DNA from: Pythium myriotylum
Lineage: Eukaryota > Oomycota > Peronosporomycetes > Pythiales > Pythiaceae
Assembly: GCA_023091665.1 (NCBI GenBank)
Contig: JALJCQ010000004.1
Location: 2,790,001-2,854,000, forward strand
Direction of reading: 5' to 3'
DNA length: 64,000 nucleotides
The translations under genes and the position numbers were made by a program. Shown one piece after another: positions 1 through 9,960 of this stretch; within the stretch, counting starts at the first letter, position 1, and each line of letters opens with the position of its first letter. Below the pieces are notes generated by a model, which was given only the letters and a program-made list of their open reading frames with translations, ran no database searches and had not been told where the DNA came from.

Positions 1-1
1 G

Positions 2-3000
2 CAGCTGCGGCGGTGCTTGCAAACGTGGCACTCGGTCGTTCGGCACGGCAAGCGGTTCCGCCAGCTCACGACCAAGTACGCTCTCAAGTGGCGCAACGGC
101 ACGCAGGGCAAGTGCTTCGACGAGTGGCGCGAATTCGCCACGAGGCGACGAGCAGCGAGAAAGCTGCTGCGCCGCATTCTCTTGCGTCGCGTGTCGGCTG
201 AGCTGCATGCGAGCTGGTCACGGTGGCGAACACTGGCGATGATCACGGCCCAGCAACTCGTGCTGCGCGAGGTGGAAAAGGAACGCGACGCTCGAATCGA
301 GTGGCTTGAGAGAGAGCTGAGTGAACTGAGAATGAGTGAGGCGGCCATGAAAGCGACGGGCGCCGAGCGAGAGCAGCAGCTGAGGTGTGAGCTTCTCGAC
401 GTCCGGCTCACGCTGGAGCAGACAGAAGGCGATCGCCTGCAGCTCAAGACGGCGCTGAAAACGGCCTGTGGGTTGATGAGTCAGATGCGGCTTCGTCGTC
501 GGTGTCTTCGTGGCTGGCAACAGGCCGTTCGAGACGCCGAGCAGAAACGGCAGCTCGTGGAGCAAGCGATCATAAGCAAACGTAACAAGTCCCTTCAGAG
601 GTGTTTCTGCGAGTGGAACCGCTTGAGGCGCCAACGCAAGAGTGTCTCGTCCGCCGTACGCCATATCCAGCGCGTCTGGAACTCTCAGACCATCGACACC
701 TGCTTCTGTGCTTGGCTCGTGTACGCTCAGAGGCGATGCAGCGTGCGCGCGCTCGCATTATCTTTCCACCGGAACGCAAGCGACCGGCTGTGCCGTGTTG
801 TGTTGCTTTCATGGCGATCGGACTCGCGCAAGTCGATTCTGCTAAGACGAACGCTCGAGCAGATCTGGCTCAGCTCGGTCCACGGGCATCTGAGCGAGTG
901 CTTCGTGCGATGGCGCGAGCTCGCGATCGAGCTCCGACTCCAAGACGAGCTGGCTCGTCGACAGCTCGCACTGACTTCTCTCCAGACTCGCATCTGCGCG
1001 CGGTGGACGTCGAGCTCACTGCGCGTCGTTTTTGCTGCGTGGCGAGAGGGCGTTGTAAACAAGAAGCGAGTACGGCACGGAGTCGAGCGGCTGCGTCGTC
1101 TTCAGGATGCGCGGCTCTGTGGTGTCGTGTTGGACGCATGGAGGCTTCTCCATGAGCAGAAGAGAGCGCAGCGTCAGTGGTTGCGGAGGTGGCAGCGTCA
1201 GCAGGAGACGAAGGAAGTGTCGGCAGCGTGGATGCAGTGGAAGCACGCGGTTGTTCGTCTGCGAAGGGAGGAAGTCGAGGTGCTGCAGGCGGCAAACCGG
1301 AACTGTGTAGAGCAGCTCGACGCCACGCGCTCCGAACTCATGGCGTTCAGTCAGACAAATGAGAACCTCTCGTCACAGCTCGAGACGTTGCAAGCGGTTC
1401 AGGGACAAACTGAGAAAAGGGCGAGCGATCTCGGGAAGCGAGTGGAGTTAGCGAAGAGATTCTTCCAGTGGCAGGCGATTGCGCGTGAGTTCCGACGGCG
1501 ACGAATCCAACTCAAACAGATCTGCGAGCGATCCAACAGATCCACACAACGACGAACGTTGGATGTCTGGCGACGAGCGGTCGAGTCTCGACGCGAGAAG
1601 GACGATCTCGCACAGCGTGTGGCTTCCTCTCGGTCCGCAAAGACGCTTCGAGTAGCGCTCCGTGAGTGGAGAGCTTGGTCAAACAGTCAACGCGAAGTCG
1701 AGAGCAAGATCCAACGGCTTCGCACTCGACGGAATCGACGCGTTCGAAGTCTCGTCGTGTACGAGTGGCGGCGCGCCGTCCTCCAGAGCCTTGCAGCCGA
1801 CCAACTCGTCTCGGTAATCGAACGCGTCACGCCAAAACTAATTGTAGCCAATGTGTTGGAGACGTGGAAGCGCGTAACCCACCGACAGCGCGTCTCGGCA
1901 GAAGAAGAAGCCGTGCGCAAGCGGAAGCTGCTGGCTTTCGTTCTGGACCAGCACGCCAAGTACTTTCGCGCATGGAAAACGCTGGGGCTCGCGCGTCTCG
2001 AGCGAACACGTGTCACGAGGCAGCTTGCATTGCGAGCCCAGCAGCGGTCGCTGCGAGAGCGATGGGGGCAGTGGATCGAATGCATCGGTTGGCAACAGCG
2101 GCAGACCAGCAGCCTCGCAAGACTGGTGCGAGTGGTGCGCACGTGCGGACTGCGAGTCGCTCTGCATCGGTGGAGATCGCGTGTAGCGAACATCATACGA
2201 GAAATTTTGCTCTCGAGGGAGAAAACTCTCGAGGAAAGCGTCCACTTGCTGGAACAGCACTTGGAGACCAAGACCGCCGAAGTGACGGCTCTACAAGTGG
2301 CTGTGAAAGAGCTCGACGCCTCTCATCGACAGCTGCAGCACGCCGCATCCACGCGTGAGGTCGAGACCGAGCAGGCGATGAACAAACGACTCTGCGTCTC
2401 GAATCGCCAGCTCGTTCTCTCGAGGTTACTCAATCGCGTTCATACGGAGCCAGTTACCAAACGTTTGGTGGTCGCTGCGATTGGGACGTGGAGACGGCAC
2501 GTGGCTTTTATGGTCCAGCGAGCGGATACACTGCGTCGGTGCGCGAGGTTGGTCTCACGGAAGTTAAGAGCACTCGGGTTCGCTTGGTGGCGGCGTCGCG
2601 TTGCCTCGAGCGTGCGGCTTGAAAGCCTCACCCTACGAAAGCAGCAGCAAGTGTATCGGAATGCGTTGAAAGCGTGGAGAGGCGTCATTCACCTTTGTGC
2701 GATGCGTCGTCGTCGCTTCATTGTGCGTTGGATCGAAGTGACTCACACACTGCAGGTTCAAGCGGAGCTGGAGAAGAAGACAGCGATGGCTTTTCGGATC
2801 TGGCAGCTGCAGGCGTCGCGATTGGCGGTGATTCAGAGTTTGAAGAGCGCGAGTGAGGCGACCGAGAGCGAGAAACAACGCAGCAGTGACGAGCGACGCA
2901 AGAGGCTGTTGGCCAAGTGGAGCTGGCGAGCGTATGAGTCGAGTTGCAGCAAGCTGCGCCACGCGATGAGCCAGTGGAGAGTACATACCGAGCGACTGAA

Positions 3001-4466
3001 ACAGATCGCGAACGAGGTCGAGACAAGCCGACACAAGTCTGTTGGATCAATCCTAGGCGACCACGAGATGAAGAAGATCACTCAGGCGGTGCAGGCGATG
3101 TTTCGCCGCCTCGCGACCGCGCGCTCAGCACCCGAGCTGTTCGAAGCAGTTGCCAGTGGCGTCTCTCAGGTCTCGTTCGGCGCTGCGTCTGGTAAGCCTC
3201 TTCGCGTAAGTAGCTTTGAGATTGCACACGACTAACGGTCGGCCCCTTAGGCCTGTTGTATCTGGTGGATCCGACTAGCAACGAGCTGTGGAGTCAGCGA
3301 CGCGACTCGCAGCAGATCGTCCAGGCGCCTGCGTCGCTGGGCCTGGCTGGAGCTGCACTTTCGACAATGGCGACGCAGTTTACTGAGAATGCGTCCAAAG
3401 ATCCACGCTTCCACTCTCTCGTGGACCAGTTCGTGCTGGGATCGGGCGTGGCGAACCCAGACGCGAGCATATTCTCAACACCGATCGTCTGCGTGGATGG
3501 TGTGGCCTACGGCGTGCTGCAGATCGCAGTTGTCGCTGGCCTGGACCCCTCGCTCTTGACGCAGATGCAATTGCTCGGCCACGCGTGTGCACTCTTTGGT
3601 GAGAGGCATGGGGAAAAGTTCCGATCGTTCTACTGGTACTGACTCGCTGTTTCTTGTACCAGTCGAGCAGACCATCCACGAGATGGTGCGTCACTGCCGG
3701 GACCGCATACGCAGCCGATCGCCGCAGAACTTCGCCAGGCTCTTCAAGGTGAGCAACTCACACGTTTGGTTTGTGGGCTTCGTGTCTGTTCTCACTTTTT
3801 CCACGTCTGCAGCAAAATAAAAATTGGCGCAAGTACTTTGTGCAGGTCGAGAAAGAGGTAGCGAGGACACAGCAACAACTCCAGCAGATCGTGGCTGAGC
3901 AGGATTTCTTGGTGGAAGAAAGACGGCGATTGGAGCAGCTTTCCATTCGTCTCGAACACGAGCGCCAACTACTCGAGCAGAACCAGGACGCTGCGAGGCA
4001 ACGGGGTCTCGACCAGGAGGCTCTTCTTAAGCATCTCTCCGTGTATAAGAAGAAAACCGCCAAGCTCAGAGAGCTCGTGCTGATCAAAGAACGAGCGCTC
4101 GTCGAGAGGACCCACGAGTACGAGCGAGCGGCTGGGGAACTCGCGAGCCTCCGACGCGAGATGAGAACGCGTGAGTGGCAGGCCATGCTCGCGACCAAGG
4201 TACATGTTTCGCCTCGGGAAAAGACCAAACGATCTGATGAGGAGACCAGCGAGCGAGAGGGCGGACCCCAGACGCAGCTACTACGTGGCGCCGACGTCGC
4301 TGCGTTGCGGAACCAGCTCGTACGCGCTGAGTCAGACAGCATGGTGCTCGTCAAGGCCGTGGAGGTTGCGACGCGCCACCAAGGAAACCTTCCTGACCCG
4401 CTCAAAGCAGAAGTCAGTCGCATTACATTACGGCTCAAGAAACCTCGAGATGATGTTGCCAAGTAA
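2..4466 (+). CDS. Sfi1-like W-repeat protein with GAF-like domain and C-terminal coiled coil (5' partial)
   Basis: The reading frame is open at the window edge, so the start lies upstream. Exons: <2..3191, 3251..3598, 3663..3748, 3813..4466. All introns are GT-AG, 59-64 nt, phases 1, 1, 0. The visible part is 1,425 residues. Residues 1 to about 1000 carry about 25 repeats ending in a Trp followed by a basic or polar residue (for example CFDEWRE, CFCEWNR, VLDAWRL, CFVRWRE), spaced mostly 30-50 residues in long basic helices. This matches the centrin-binding Sfi1 repeat (LLxxxF/LxxWK/R). A GAF-like fold follows, spanning the first intron (ELFEAVASGV, then GLLYLVDPTSNELW and STPIVCVDGVAYGVLQIAV). 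The last 220 residues are a Gln/Glu/Arg coiled coil. Sfi1 proteins scaffold centrioles and basal bodies, which suits a zoospore-forming organism. Role inferred; repeat and coiled-coil calls strong, GAF moderate. Confidence 0.82.
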
Positions 4467-4469
4467 GAT

Positions 4470-6341
4470 CTACGGGAGAACATGCTGCGGAGCCGCCTGG
4501 ACAGCCTGGCGGTAGCGGTCTTGGAGGATCTCAGATAGTAGCGCGTGGGTTCCCAACGGCTCGGTAACGCGGATATCCAAGTGCGGGTACTTGGCCTTGA
4601 CGCCGTCGACGATTTCGTCGATGTCTCCCTTCTCACCGGCGTGGCGGCCCTGTGAGAAGAAGAGAAGCGCGACAACGACCACGCCCGACGTGATTCCATA
4701 GTGGTCCACGGCCTTTTCGAGTAGTGGGTCGTTGAAGTCGTACTCGGCGCCTTCACGTCGCTCCATGCAGGCATGGGCCACAAGTTGCGCCTCAGATTCG
4801 TTCAGAAGACCACGTAGCTGCTTGGCCACGAGTTCTGTGGCGTCGTGGACCTCGCGGTTCGGCGTACCGTGCTCCAGCAGGAGAACACTCACGTTGGACT
4901 TGGTCTCGTCGTCGGGCAGATCGGCACGCACTTTCTCCTCGACGATCTTCGCTACGCGATTATCCTCTGGGTTCTCAAGATCTACGAGACAGCGCCCAAC
5001 CGAGGCTGACAGCGACACCTTTGAGTCGGCGAGCAACGCGGTAGTTGCAGACTTGCGGAGTACCGTCGGTAAGAACTCGGTGAGCGTCGAGCTGTTGCCG
5101 AAGAAGAGTGGAAGGATCACGACCTCGAGCGACGTACCGGGAGGGAGCTGACGCGCGAGCTCGCGCTGAAGAAACTCGGTGACCACTGTCTCCAAAGTCT
5201 TGGCCGGCAAGTTGTGGAGCATCGCGGGATCGATGCGGTTCGAGAACCGGAAGCTACAGGGAACGACGGGCATGCGCAACGACCGGCTGAGGCGGAAGCC
5301 GATCTGGCGCAAGTCGAGGTACGGCTCCGGCTTGAGTGAGCCAATATTGGCGAGCACGACAAGCGGCCCGGACGTCTTCGGCTCGATGGAGCCATCAAAC
5401 GAGACGACGCCGTCTTCCTCGAGGATCTGGGCGAGTAGTCCTTCGCGGTACGTCGGGTACTTGAGCACCACCCCGAGCTCTTCCTTGACGCGGTCGTTCT
5501 TGACGATTTTACTCTCGGCGTAAAACGACTTGGCCATCGCGCTCATGGTCTGCTCAGCTTCTTCCCACGACTGCAATGGCGGTACAGGCAGTCCCAGCAG
5601 CTCGCACGCGTACGCCGTGACCTCGTCGGCCGGCGCGGGCTCGTCGTCAGCGACGTTGTAGATACCACCCGACCGCGGCTTTGCCGCCGAGGCCTCGAGG
5701 ATGTTGACGATGTCGTCGACGTGGATGCGGTTAAAGAGCCTCCCAGGCAAGTGGATGCGCGTGGCAGTGCCACTGCGCACTTTCGTGACCGTGCCGCGCC
5801 CCGGGCCGTAGATGCCGGCGATGCGGAAGATGTGCACGGGCAGCCCCGTCGCGAGCCACTGGTTCTCCGCAGCGATCCGCATCTGGCTGCGCTTCACGTC
5901 CGAGCGCACAGGCGCTGTCTCATCCACAGCAACGCCGTTGGTCTCGCCATAGACGCCGATCGTGGACAAATAGGCGAGCCACTGCAGTGTAGGCTTGACA
6001 ACCTCGAGGAGTTCCTGGCCGAGCGCAAAGAGCACGGGGTCTTCCTGTCCGTCGGCGCGGCCCGTGGGCACCGAGACGATGATGTGCGTCGTGCCAGCGA
6101 GCGCCTCGCGCAGCGACACGCCGCCGCTGGCCTCGAGATCCCACTGCGCGCCGTCAAAGACGAAGACGTTGCGGTCCGCGTCGGCCGAGAAGACGCTCGG
6201 GTGCTGCGCCGCGAGCGCGCGCGCCGACTCGAGCGTGCGCGACGTGCCGGCCACGCGGAAGCCGCGGCGCTGGAACGCGAGCGCGGTGCGCGCTGCCGAG
6301 AAGCCGAGCCCAAACACGAAGAGCTTCTGGTGCGAAGGCAT
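4470..6341 (-). CDS. NAD(P)-binding SDR/epimerase-like protein fused to tandem CbiX-like chelatase domains
   Basis: Intronless, 623 residues; ATG at 6341. Residues 1-290 are a Rossmann domain (LFVFGLGFSAARTA) of the YeeZ-like extended SDR type, with YLSTIGVYGETNG and FRIAGIYGPGRGT. The usual YxxxK pair is not evident, which is typical of that subgroup. Residues about 480-615 form a CbiX/SirB-like domain (sirohydrochlorin cobalto- or ferrochelatase family) with the two expected metal-ligand histidines, H491 in LLLEHGTPN and H567 in FFSQGRHAGEKGD, and the C-terminal PLGTHALLSEIL pattern. Residues about 325-480 look like a second, degenerate CbiX half: VLANIGS sits where GHGS is expected and LFFGNSSTL where the second His should be. 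The likely link is siroheme or tetrapyrrole metabolism, but the substrate is not deducible. The stop codon lies 3 bp from that of the opposing gene, so the 3' UTRs must overlap. Confidence 0.85.
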   Translation of the reverse strand: MPSHQKLFVFGLGFSAARTALAFQRRGFRVAGTSRTLESARALAAQHPSVFSADADRNVFVFDGAQWDLEASGGVSLREALAGTTHIIVSVPTGRADGQEDPVLFALGQELLEVVKPTLQWLAYLSTIGVYGETNGVAVDETAPVRSDVKRSQMRIAAENQWLATGLPVHIFRIAGIYGPGRGTVTKVRSGTATRIHLPGRLFNRIHVDDIVNILEASAAKPRSGGIYNVADDEPAPADEVTAYACELLGLPVPPLQSWEEAEQTMSAMAKSFYAESKIVKNDRVKEELGVVLKYPTYREGLLAQILEEDGVVSFDGSIEPKTSGPLVVLANIGSLKPEPYLDLRQIGFRLSRSLRMPVVPCSFRFSNRIDPAMLHNLPAKTLETVVTEFLQRELARQLPPGTSLEVVILPLFFGNSSTLTEFLPTVLRKSATTALLADSKVSLSASVGRCLVDLENPEDNRVAKIVEEKVRADLPDDETKSNVSVLLLEHGTPNREVHDATELVAKQLRGLLNESEAQLVAHACMERREGAEYDFNDPLLEKAVDHYGITSGVVVVALLFFSQGRHAGEKGDIDEIVDGVKAKYPHLDIRVTEPLGTHALLSEILQDRYRQAVQAAPQHVLP

Positions 6342-6588
6342 CTTGACAAGTCAAGAACGAACGACCTCCATGTTCGCGCGACTCAGATTTGGTGTGGAGC
6401 TCTTGAATCAGGTTTGCATCAGAGAAACAAAAGATGGAGATCATCTGAGAAAAAAAACATCAATTGTGGAAGGGAGCTTGATGGATACTGGGAAGAGAAT
6501 CGGAGGATGGCACTCATCTAGCCGTTTGAGATGGGCGTTGAAGGACGCAAACTGTGCGTGTGTGTATGTTATCTTACATAGAAGGCAT

Positions 6589-7197
6589 CTAGAGGAGGAA
6601 GGCGGCGGCCGTGGCGACAGCCGAGGCCGCGACCGTGAGCGTCGCGAGGCTGGCGGTGCTCTTGGGCGCGGCGGTCGTGGCCGTCGGCGCCTTGGTCGTC
6701 GACGACGGCGCGGCAGTCGTGGTCGATGGCGTCGCCGTGGTGGCCGATGGCGTCGTCGAGTTGGAGGCCGAGCTCGTCGAGTTGGAGGAGCTGGTCGAGT
6801 TGCTCGCGCCGGCGCACTTGACGTTGGCCCAGAGCGTCGGGTCCGACTTGCTCTTGGCGTCACCAGGCGACGAGACGCCCGTGGTCCACTGGGTCTTCTC
6901 GTTCGTCTTCTCGACCCACTCGCAGCACGGGTCGCCGAGCTCCTGGCCGTTGGTCTGTCCATCGCCATCCGAGTCGGCCTGGCAGAGGTCCTTGGTCCAG
7001 GCGAGACCGGCCGCGGCGAAGGCCTTGCCGAAGTCGTTACGCGGGCCGCCGCCGGCCGTGTCGACGTGGCCGATGGCATCGACGCCCTTGACGTTCATCG
7101 CGTTTGGGATGCGAGCGCGGAACTCTGGGTGAGCAGCCGCCTGCGAGGCGAGCGCAGCGACAACGAGCGCGGTCGTGAAGGTCTTGGACGGAGCCAT
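6589..7197 (-). CDS. Temptin-like secreted protein, GPI-anchor type (cluster member 1)
   Basis: Intronless, 202 residues. I chose the ATG at 7197 because it opens a clean signal peptide (MAPSKTFTTALVVAALA, cleavage near residue 22) and lies about 50 nt below an Inr-like element; in-frame codons further upstream give no signal peptide. The mature protein starts HPEFRARIPNAMNVKGV and has the temptin signature: GVDAIGHVDTAGGGPRN, a Trp/Cys segment, then DSDGDGQTNGQELGDPCCEW. The 12-residue stretch DSDGDGQTNGQE has Asp/Asn/Glu at EF-hand loop positions 1, 3, 5, 9 and 12, so calcium binding is likely. A Ser/Thr-rich stalk and a hydrophobic end (ASAVATAAAFLL) point to GPI anchoring. Temptins were defined as secreted pheromone-associated proteins in Aplysia; the oomycete role is unknown to me. 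The last bases resemble the 3' end of the 14488-15126 gene. Confidence 0.88.
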   Translation of the reverse strand: MAPSKTFTTALVVAALASQAAAHPEFRARIPNAMNVKGVDAIGHVDTAGGGPRNDFGKAFAAAGLAWTKDLCQADSDGDGQTNGQELGDPCCEWVEKTNEKTQWTTGVSSPGDAKSKSDPTLWANVKCAGASNSTSSSNSTSSASNSTTPSATTATPSTTTAAPSSTTKAPTATTAAPKSTASLATLTVAASAVATAAAFLL

Positions 7198-7242
7198 TGC
7201 GGAGAATGAGACGAGGGAAGCTGGAGGCTTGGAGGCTCGAAG

Positions 7243-7260
7243 GCGAATTGAAAAGTGAGG
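7243..7260 (-). promoter_or_regulatory. Inr-like core promoter of temptin-like gene 1
   Basis: The minus strand reads CTCACTTTTCAATTCGCC, close to the oomycete initiator consensus GCTCATTYNNCAWTTT. It lies about 50 nt before the start codon at 7197. Inferred from consensus and from similar elements before other cluster members. Confidence 0.5.
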
Positions 7261-7327
7261 ACAGCGATCCAGCGTTCTCCTGGTCTTGTCGTCTCCCTCT
7301 CTTTTTCCGAGGGTACAGTCCAGTTCC

Positions 7328-7359
7328 AAAAGAGAGAGAGAGAGGGAGAGGGAGGGAGG
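7328..7359. repeat. GA-rich purine microsatellite
   Basis: A run of A and G only, mostly (AG)n, about 130 bp upstream of the start of temptin-like gene 1. On the coding strand it is a pyrimidine tract, as seen before many oomycete promoters. Confidence 0.85.
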
Positions 7360-7915
7360 CAGACCGCACGTTCCCGATGAGTCCTCTTGAGCTCCTGAGT
7401 TAGTCTCATGTGGAGCAGTGGACACATCTCCGGCCGCTCGCCTCATTTTACCGCATGATGGATTCTGGAGGGAGAAAAAAGCCGGCGCCAGCAGTTGTCG
7501 CACAACCTCTTACACGTGATACTTTGACTGCATTGAGCGCTATCCTTCTATTGTCAGTGTGGATAAATGCCCTCTTATACTACATATTTCCCTACCCCTC
7601 CACAGATTCAAAACATAACTCACGAGTGCCTCCACACGGTCGTGGGTTGGAAACAAGGTCGCCGCGACTCGACTGCAGAGAGGAGACACCTATCCGAGAA
7701 GTGGATGAACATCTGATTGTGGCATCGTGAAAAGGATGCGATGGCTGTCTCCTGCAATGTCGCTACAGTGCCCACAGCCTTGGAGCCGTCGTGAGACAAA
7801 TGGCCAGTCCGTGTTTGGTATTCGCGCCACGCTGTACGAATGGAGGAGGAAGGGGGAACGTCCACGTCTCGACAAAAATTGAGGGTACCGTACACGCATT
7901 GTGATGACTCTTGTC

Positions 7916-8407
7916 TCACGCGGTGAGTAGGACAGCGGCGGCCAACGACAAAGCCGCAACCGCGAGCAGCGAATGCTGATTCTGAGCACGGCTGCTCGTG
8001 CTGGTCGGCGAGGCTGATGGCACGCGGCTCGGGCACGAGACGTTGGCCCACAGGGCCGGATCTGACTTACTCAACGCATCTCCGGGCGCCGATACACCTT
8101 GAGTCCAGAGCGTCTTCTCATTCGAGGCCTGTACCCAGGCGCAACATGGGTCCCCGAGTTCCTGGCCGTTGGTCTGGCCATCGTTGTCCGAGTCTTTGAG
8201 GCACAATGCGAGCGTCCACTTGCGGCCGTTCGCGTCAAAGTCCTTGCCAAAGGCGTTGCGAGCACTGCCCGAGTGCACTTTGTGGCCGATGGCCTCGACG
8301 CCGACGACGTTGTAGGCGTTGGGCACGCGGTCGCGGAACTCGGGGCGTGCAGAGACCATGGCGAGCCATGCCGAGAGCGCCAGCCAGGTCGAGAGCTTGG
8401 TGGCCAT
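7916..8407 (-). CDS. Temptin-like secreted protein, GPI-anchor type (cluster member 2)
   Basis: Intronless, 163 residues, one of the shortest members. The ATG at 8407 gives a signal peptide (MATKLSTWLALSAWLAMVSA) directly before RPEFRDRVPNAYNVVGV. Earlier in-frame ATGs up to 8659 would add a basic, unrelated leader and are rejected. The core is conserved (VEAIGHKVHSGSARNAFG, then DSDNDGQTNGQELGDPCCAW with a calcium-loop pattern), but the glycine triplet of other members is replaced by SGSA. The stalk is short (SPTSTSSRAQ) and the C-terminus is hydrophobic (LAVAALSLAAAVLLTA), consistent with a GPI signal. The closest cluster relative by eye is member 1 (NEKTLW compared with NEKTQW). A perfect 12-bp inverted repeat lies about 55-80 bp upstream. 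Function unknown. Confidence 0.87.
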   Translation of the reverse strand: MATKLSTWLALSAWLAMVSARPEFRDRVPNAYNVVGVEAIGHKVHSGSARNAFGKDFDANGRKWTLALCLKDSDNDGQTNGQELGDPCCAWVQASNEKTLWTQGVSAPGDALSKSDPALWANVSCPSRVPSASPTSTSSRAQNQHSLLAVAALSLAAAVLLTA

Positions 8408-9032
8408 CGTGGCAGTCGGAACAAGCCAGCAAATGAATGGAGAGCTCTCCATGATTTCGAGAACGGTCTCCGATAATATCGGAGACCGTCGTCGTGGAAA
8501 AACGAAGCGACGCCGTGGAAGGAGGATTCGCTGGGGACTTTCTTTGCATTTTCGCAGAAGCAGAATCCTTCCAAGGGCGCGCAGTCTCTCGTTCGAGCAC
8601 AGCGAGGGGGAGTCAGTGAGAGAGAGTACCGTGATGACGGCAAAAGAGCTCAACTTCAATGGGACCGTCAGAACCTCTCATCTCATATACCCTAGCGGTC
8701 AAGAGACCACCCGAACGGACAAGATCAGGACGTATCAACCTCTATCCATTGATAGTGTCACGGGAAAGCCCTACCCCTCCAAACAGTCATGGGTTCAACG
8801 AGTTGTATACAAGATGTTTACCAGCGGCCACGCAACATTGGTGACCCCAGGACCTCACTCGCCCCCCCTTGCTCTCTCGGGACATCGTCCAGCCATGTCC
8901 AGAGCAATTCCAACCTTGGATGGTTGGCGCACCAATGTCAACGGATGAGAGTCCAACGCCCACGAGAGAATAAATGTCCCAGACCACTCAGTGCTTACAA
9001 AATTAACGGAGACCTTTGTACTTTGCGAGGAG
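8408..9032. other. Intergenic region between temptin-like genes 2 and 3
   Basis: It contains the promoter side of member 2 with the inverted repeat at 8463-8489, and the 3' flank of member 3. Nothing else recognised in 8660-9032. Confidence 0.6.
8463..8489. repeat. Perfect 12-bp inverted repeat upstream of temptin-like gene 2
   Basis: ACGGTCTCCGAT and ATCGGAGACCGT flank the loop AAT. It lies 56-82 bp upstream of the start at 8407, where a dimeric regulator could bind. Its right arm recurs exactly at 15417-15428 and partly at 14215-14224, upstream of two other cluster members. A regulatory role is inferred. Confidence 0.8.
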
Positions 9033-9911
9033 CTACAGCGCCCACGTCACGACGGCGACGGCGACGGCCGAGGCAGCCACGAGCGTTCGCACGGCGCTGC
9101 TCTTTGGGGCGGCGGTCGTCGCGACCGGCGTCTTGCTGGGCGTCGGTGCGGGCGTCGAGATCTCGTCGATGCTCGTGTCGGCGCCGGACGACGAGCCCGT
9201 CGTGGCCGGAGCCGAGGTCACTTCATCGGCGCCTGACGAGGACGAGGACGCCTCAGACGTCGTGCTGGTCGGAGCGGAGGTGCTCGCGCTGGGCTTGGAG
9301 GTCGAGGAGTCGTCCTTGGGCGCCGCGGTCGTCACCTTTGGTGTCGCGGTGGTCGTCGCAGGCGTGGCGTCTGGGCCGGGAGCTGGCGTCGAGTTGCCCC
9401 CAGGAGATGGCGAGGCCGTCGTCGGAGCGGGGCCGGGGCCAGGAGCTGGCGTGGGGGCCGGAGTCGGCGCTGGAGCTGGAGCTGGCGCGCCGCCTCCGCT
9501 GTAGGCTTGGAACTTGGTCAAAGGGTCCTGGCCGTTCGCGCACTTGACCGAGGCCCAGATCGACGGATTTTGCTTGCTGCTCGCGTCACCCGGCGACGAC
9601 GCTGACGAGTACGCGAGCTTCTCGTTGGATCCCTTGACCCACTCGCAGCATGGATCGCCGAGCTCAGCGCCGTTGAACTGGCCGTCGTTGTCCGAGTCCT
9701 TGTAGCAGAGATCGACTGACCACTTCTTGCCGGCCTTGCCGAAGTCTTGGCCGAAAGCGTTACGTGGACCACCTCCGCTCGGGTCAACGTGGCCGATGGC
9801 ATCGACGCCGTTGACATTCGATGCACCGGGAATCAAGGAGACGAAGCCAGGCAAAGCGGCGACCTGCGAGCAGCAGAGAGCAGCGACTGAGGCGAGCGCG
9901 AAGGTCTTCAT
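9033..9911 (-). CDS. Temptin-like secreted protein with long Pro/Ala/Thr stalk, GPI-anchor type (cluster member 3)
   Basis: Intronless, 292 residues, the longest member. The ATG at 9911 opens a signal peptide (MKTFALASVAALCCSQVAA) followed by LPGFVSLIPGASNVNGV. The temptin core is complete: VDAIGHVDPSGGGPRNAFG, then DSDNDGQFNGAELGDPCCEW, then a distal Cys in SVKCANGQDP. About 150 residues follow of PAPAPTPAP-type repeats and Thr/Ser-rich sequence, probably a heavily O-glycosylated stalk. The hydrophobic end (TLVAASAVAVAVVTWAL) suggests GPI anchoring. The segment KGSNEKLAYSSAS is shared with the head-to-head gene at 11170, so the two are close paralogs. Start supported by the signal peptide and an Inr-like element about 35 nt upstream. 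Confidence 0.87.
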   Translation of the reverse strand: MKTFALASVAALCCSQVAALPGFVSLIPGASNVNGVDAIGHVDPSGGGPRNAFGQDFGKAGKKWSVDLCYKDSDNDGQFNGAELGDPCCEWVKGSNEKLAYSSASSPGDASSKQNPSIWASVKCANGQDPLTKFQAYSGGGAPAPAPAPTPAPTPAPGPGPAPTTASPSPGGNSTPAPGPDATPATTTATPKVTTAAPKDDSSTSKPSASTSAPTSTTSEASSSSSGADEVTSAPATTGSSSGADTSIDEISTPAPTPSKTPVATTAAPKSSAVRTLVAASAVAVAVVTWAL

Positions 9912-9942
9912 GACGACTGAAACGTGTGTGGATCCGAGGCGT

Positions 9943-9960
9943 CGAAAAGGAGAATGAACT
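9943..9960 (-). promoter_or_regulatory. Inr-like core promoter of temptin-like gene 3
   Basis: The minus strand reads AGTTCATTCTCCTTTTCG, partly matching the oomycete initiator consensus, about 35 nt before the ATG at 9911. Weaker than the elements of members 1, 4 and 6. Confidence 0.35.

Larger units (their letters stand above)
7198..7915. other. Intergenic region between temptin-like genes 1 and 2
   Basis: It holds the upstream region of gene 1 (Inr-like element and a purine microsatellite) and the downstream region of the 7916-8407 gene. No further gene, RNA or repeat element seen. Confidence 0.6.

Noticed and set aside
218..3281. Many minus-strand and alternative-frame ORFs opposite the Sfi1-like gene
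   Set aside because: They are shadows of GC-rich coding sequence with Arg/Ser-rich composition and no recognisable motif.
7916..8659. Longer start at 8659 for temptin-like gene 2
   Set aside because: It would add about 84 residues before the signal peptide, read through the inverted repeat and promoter region, and match no other member.
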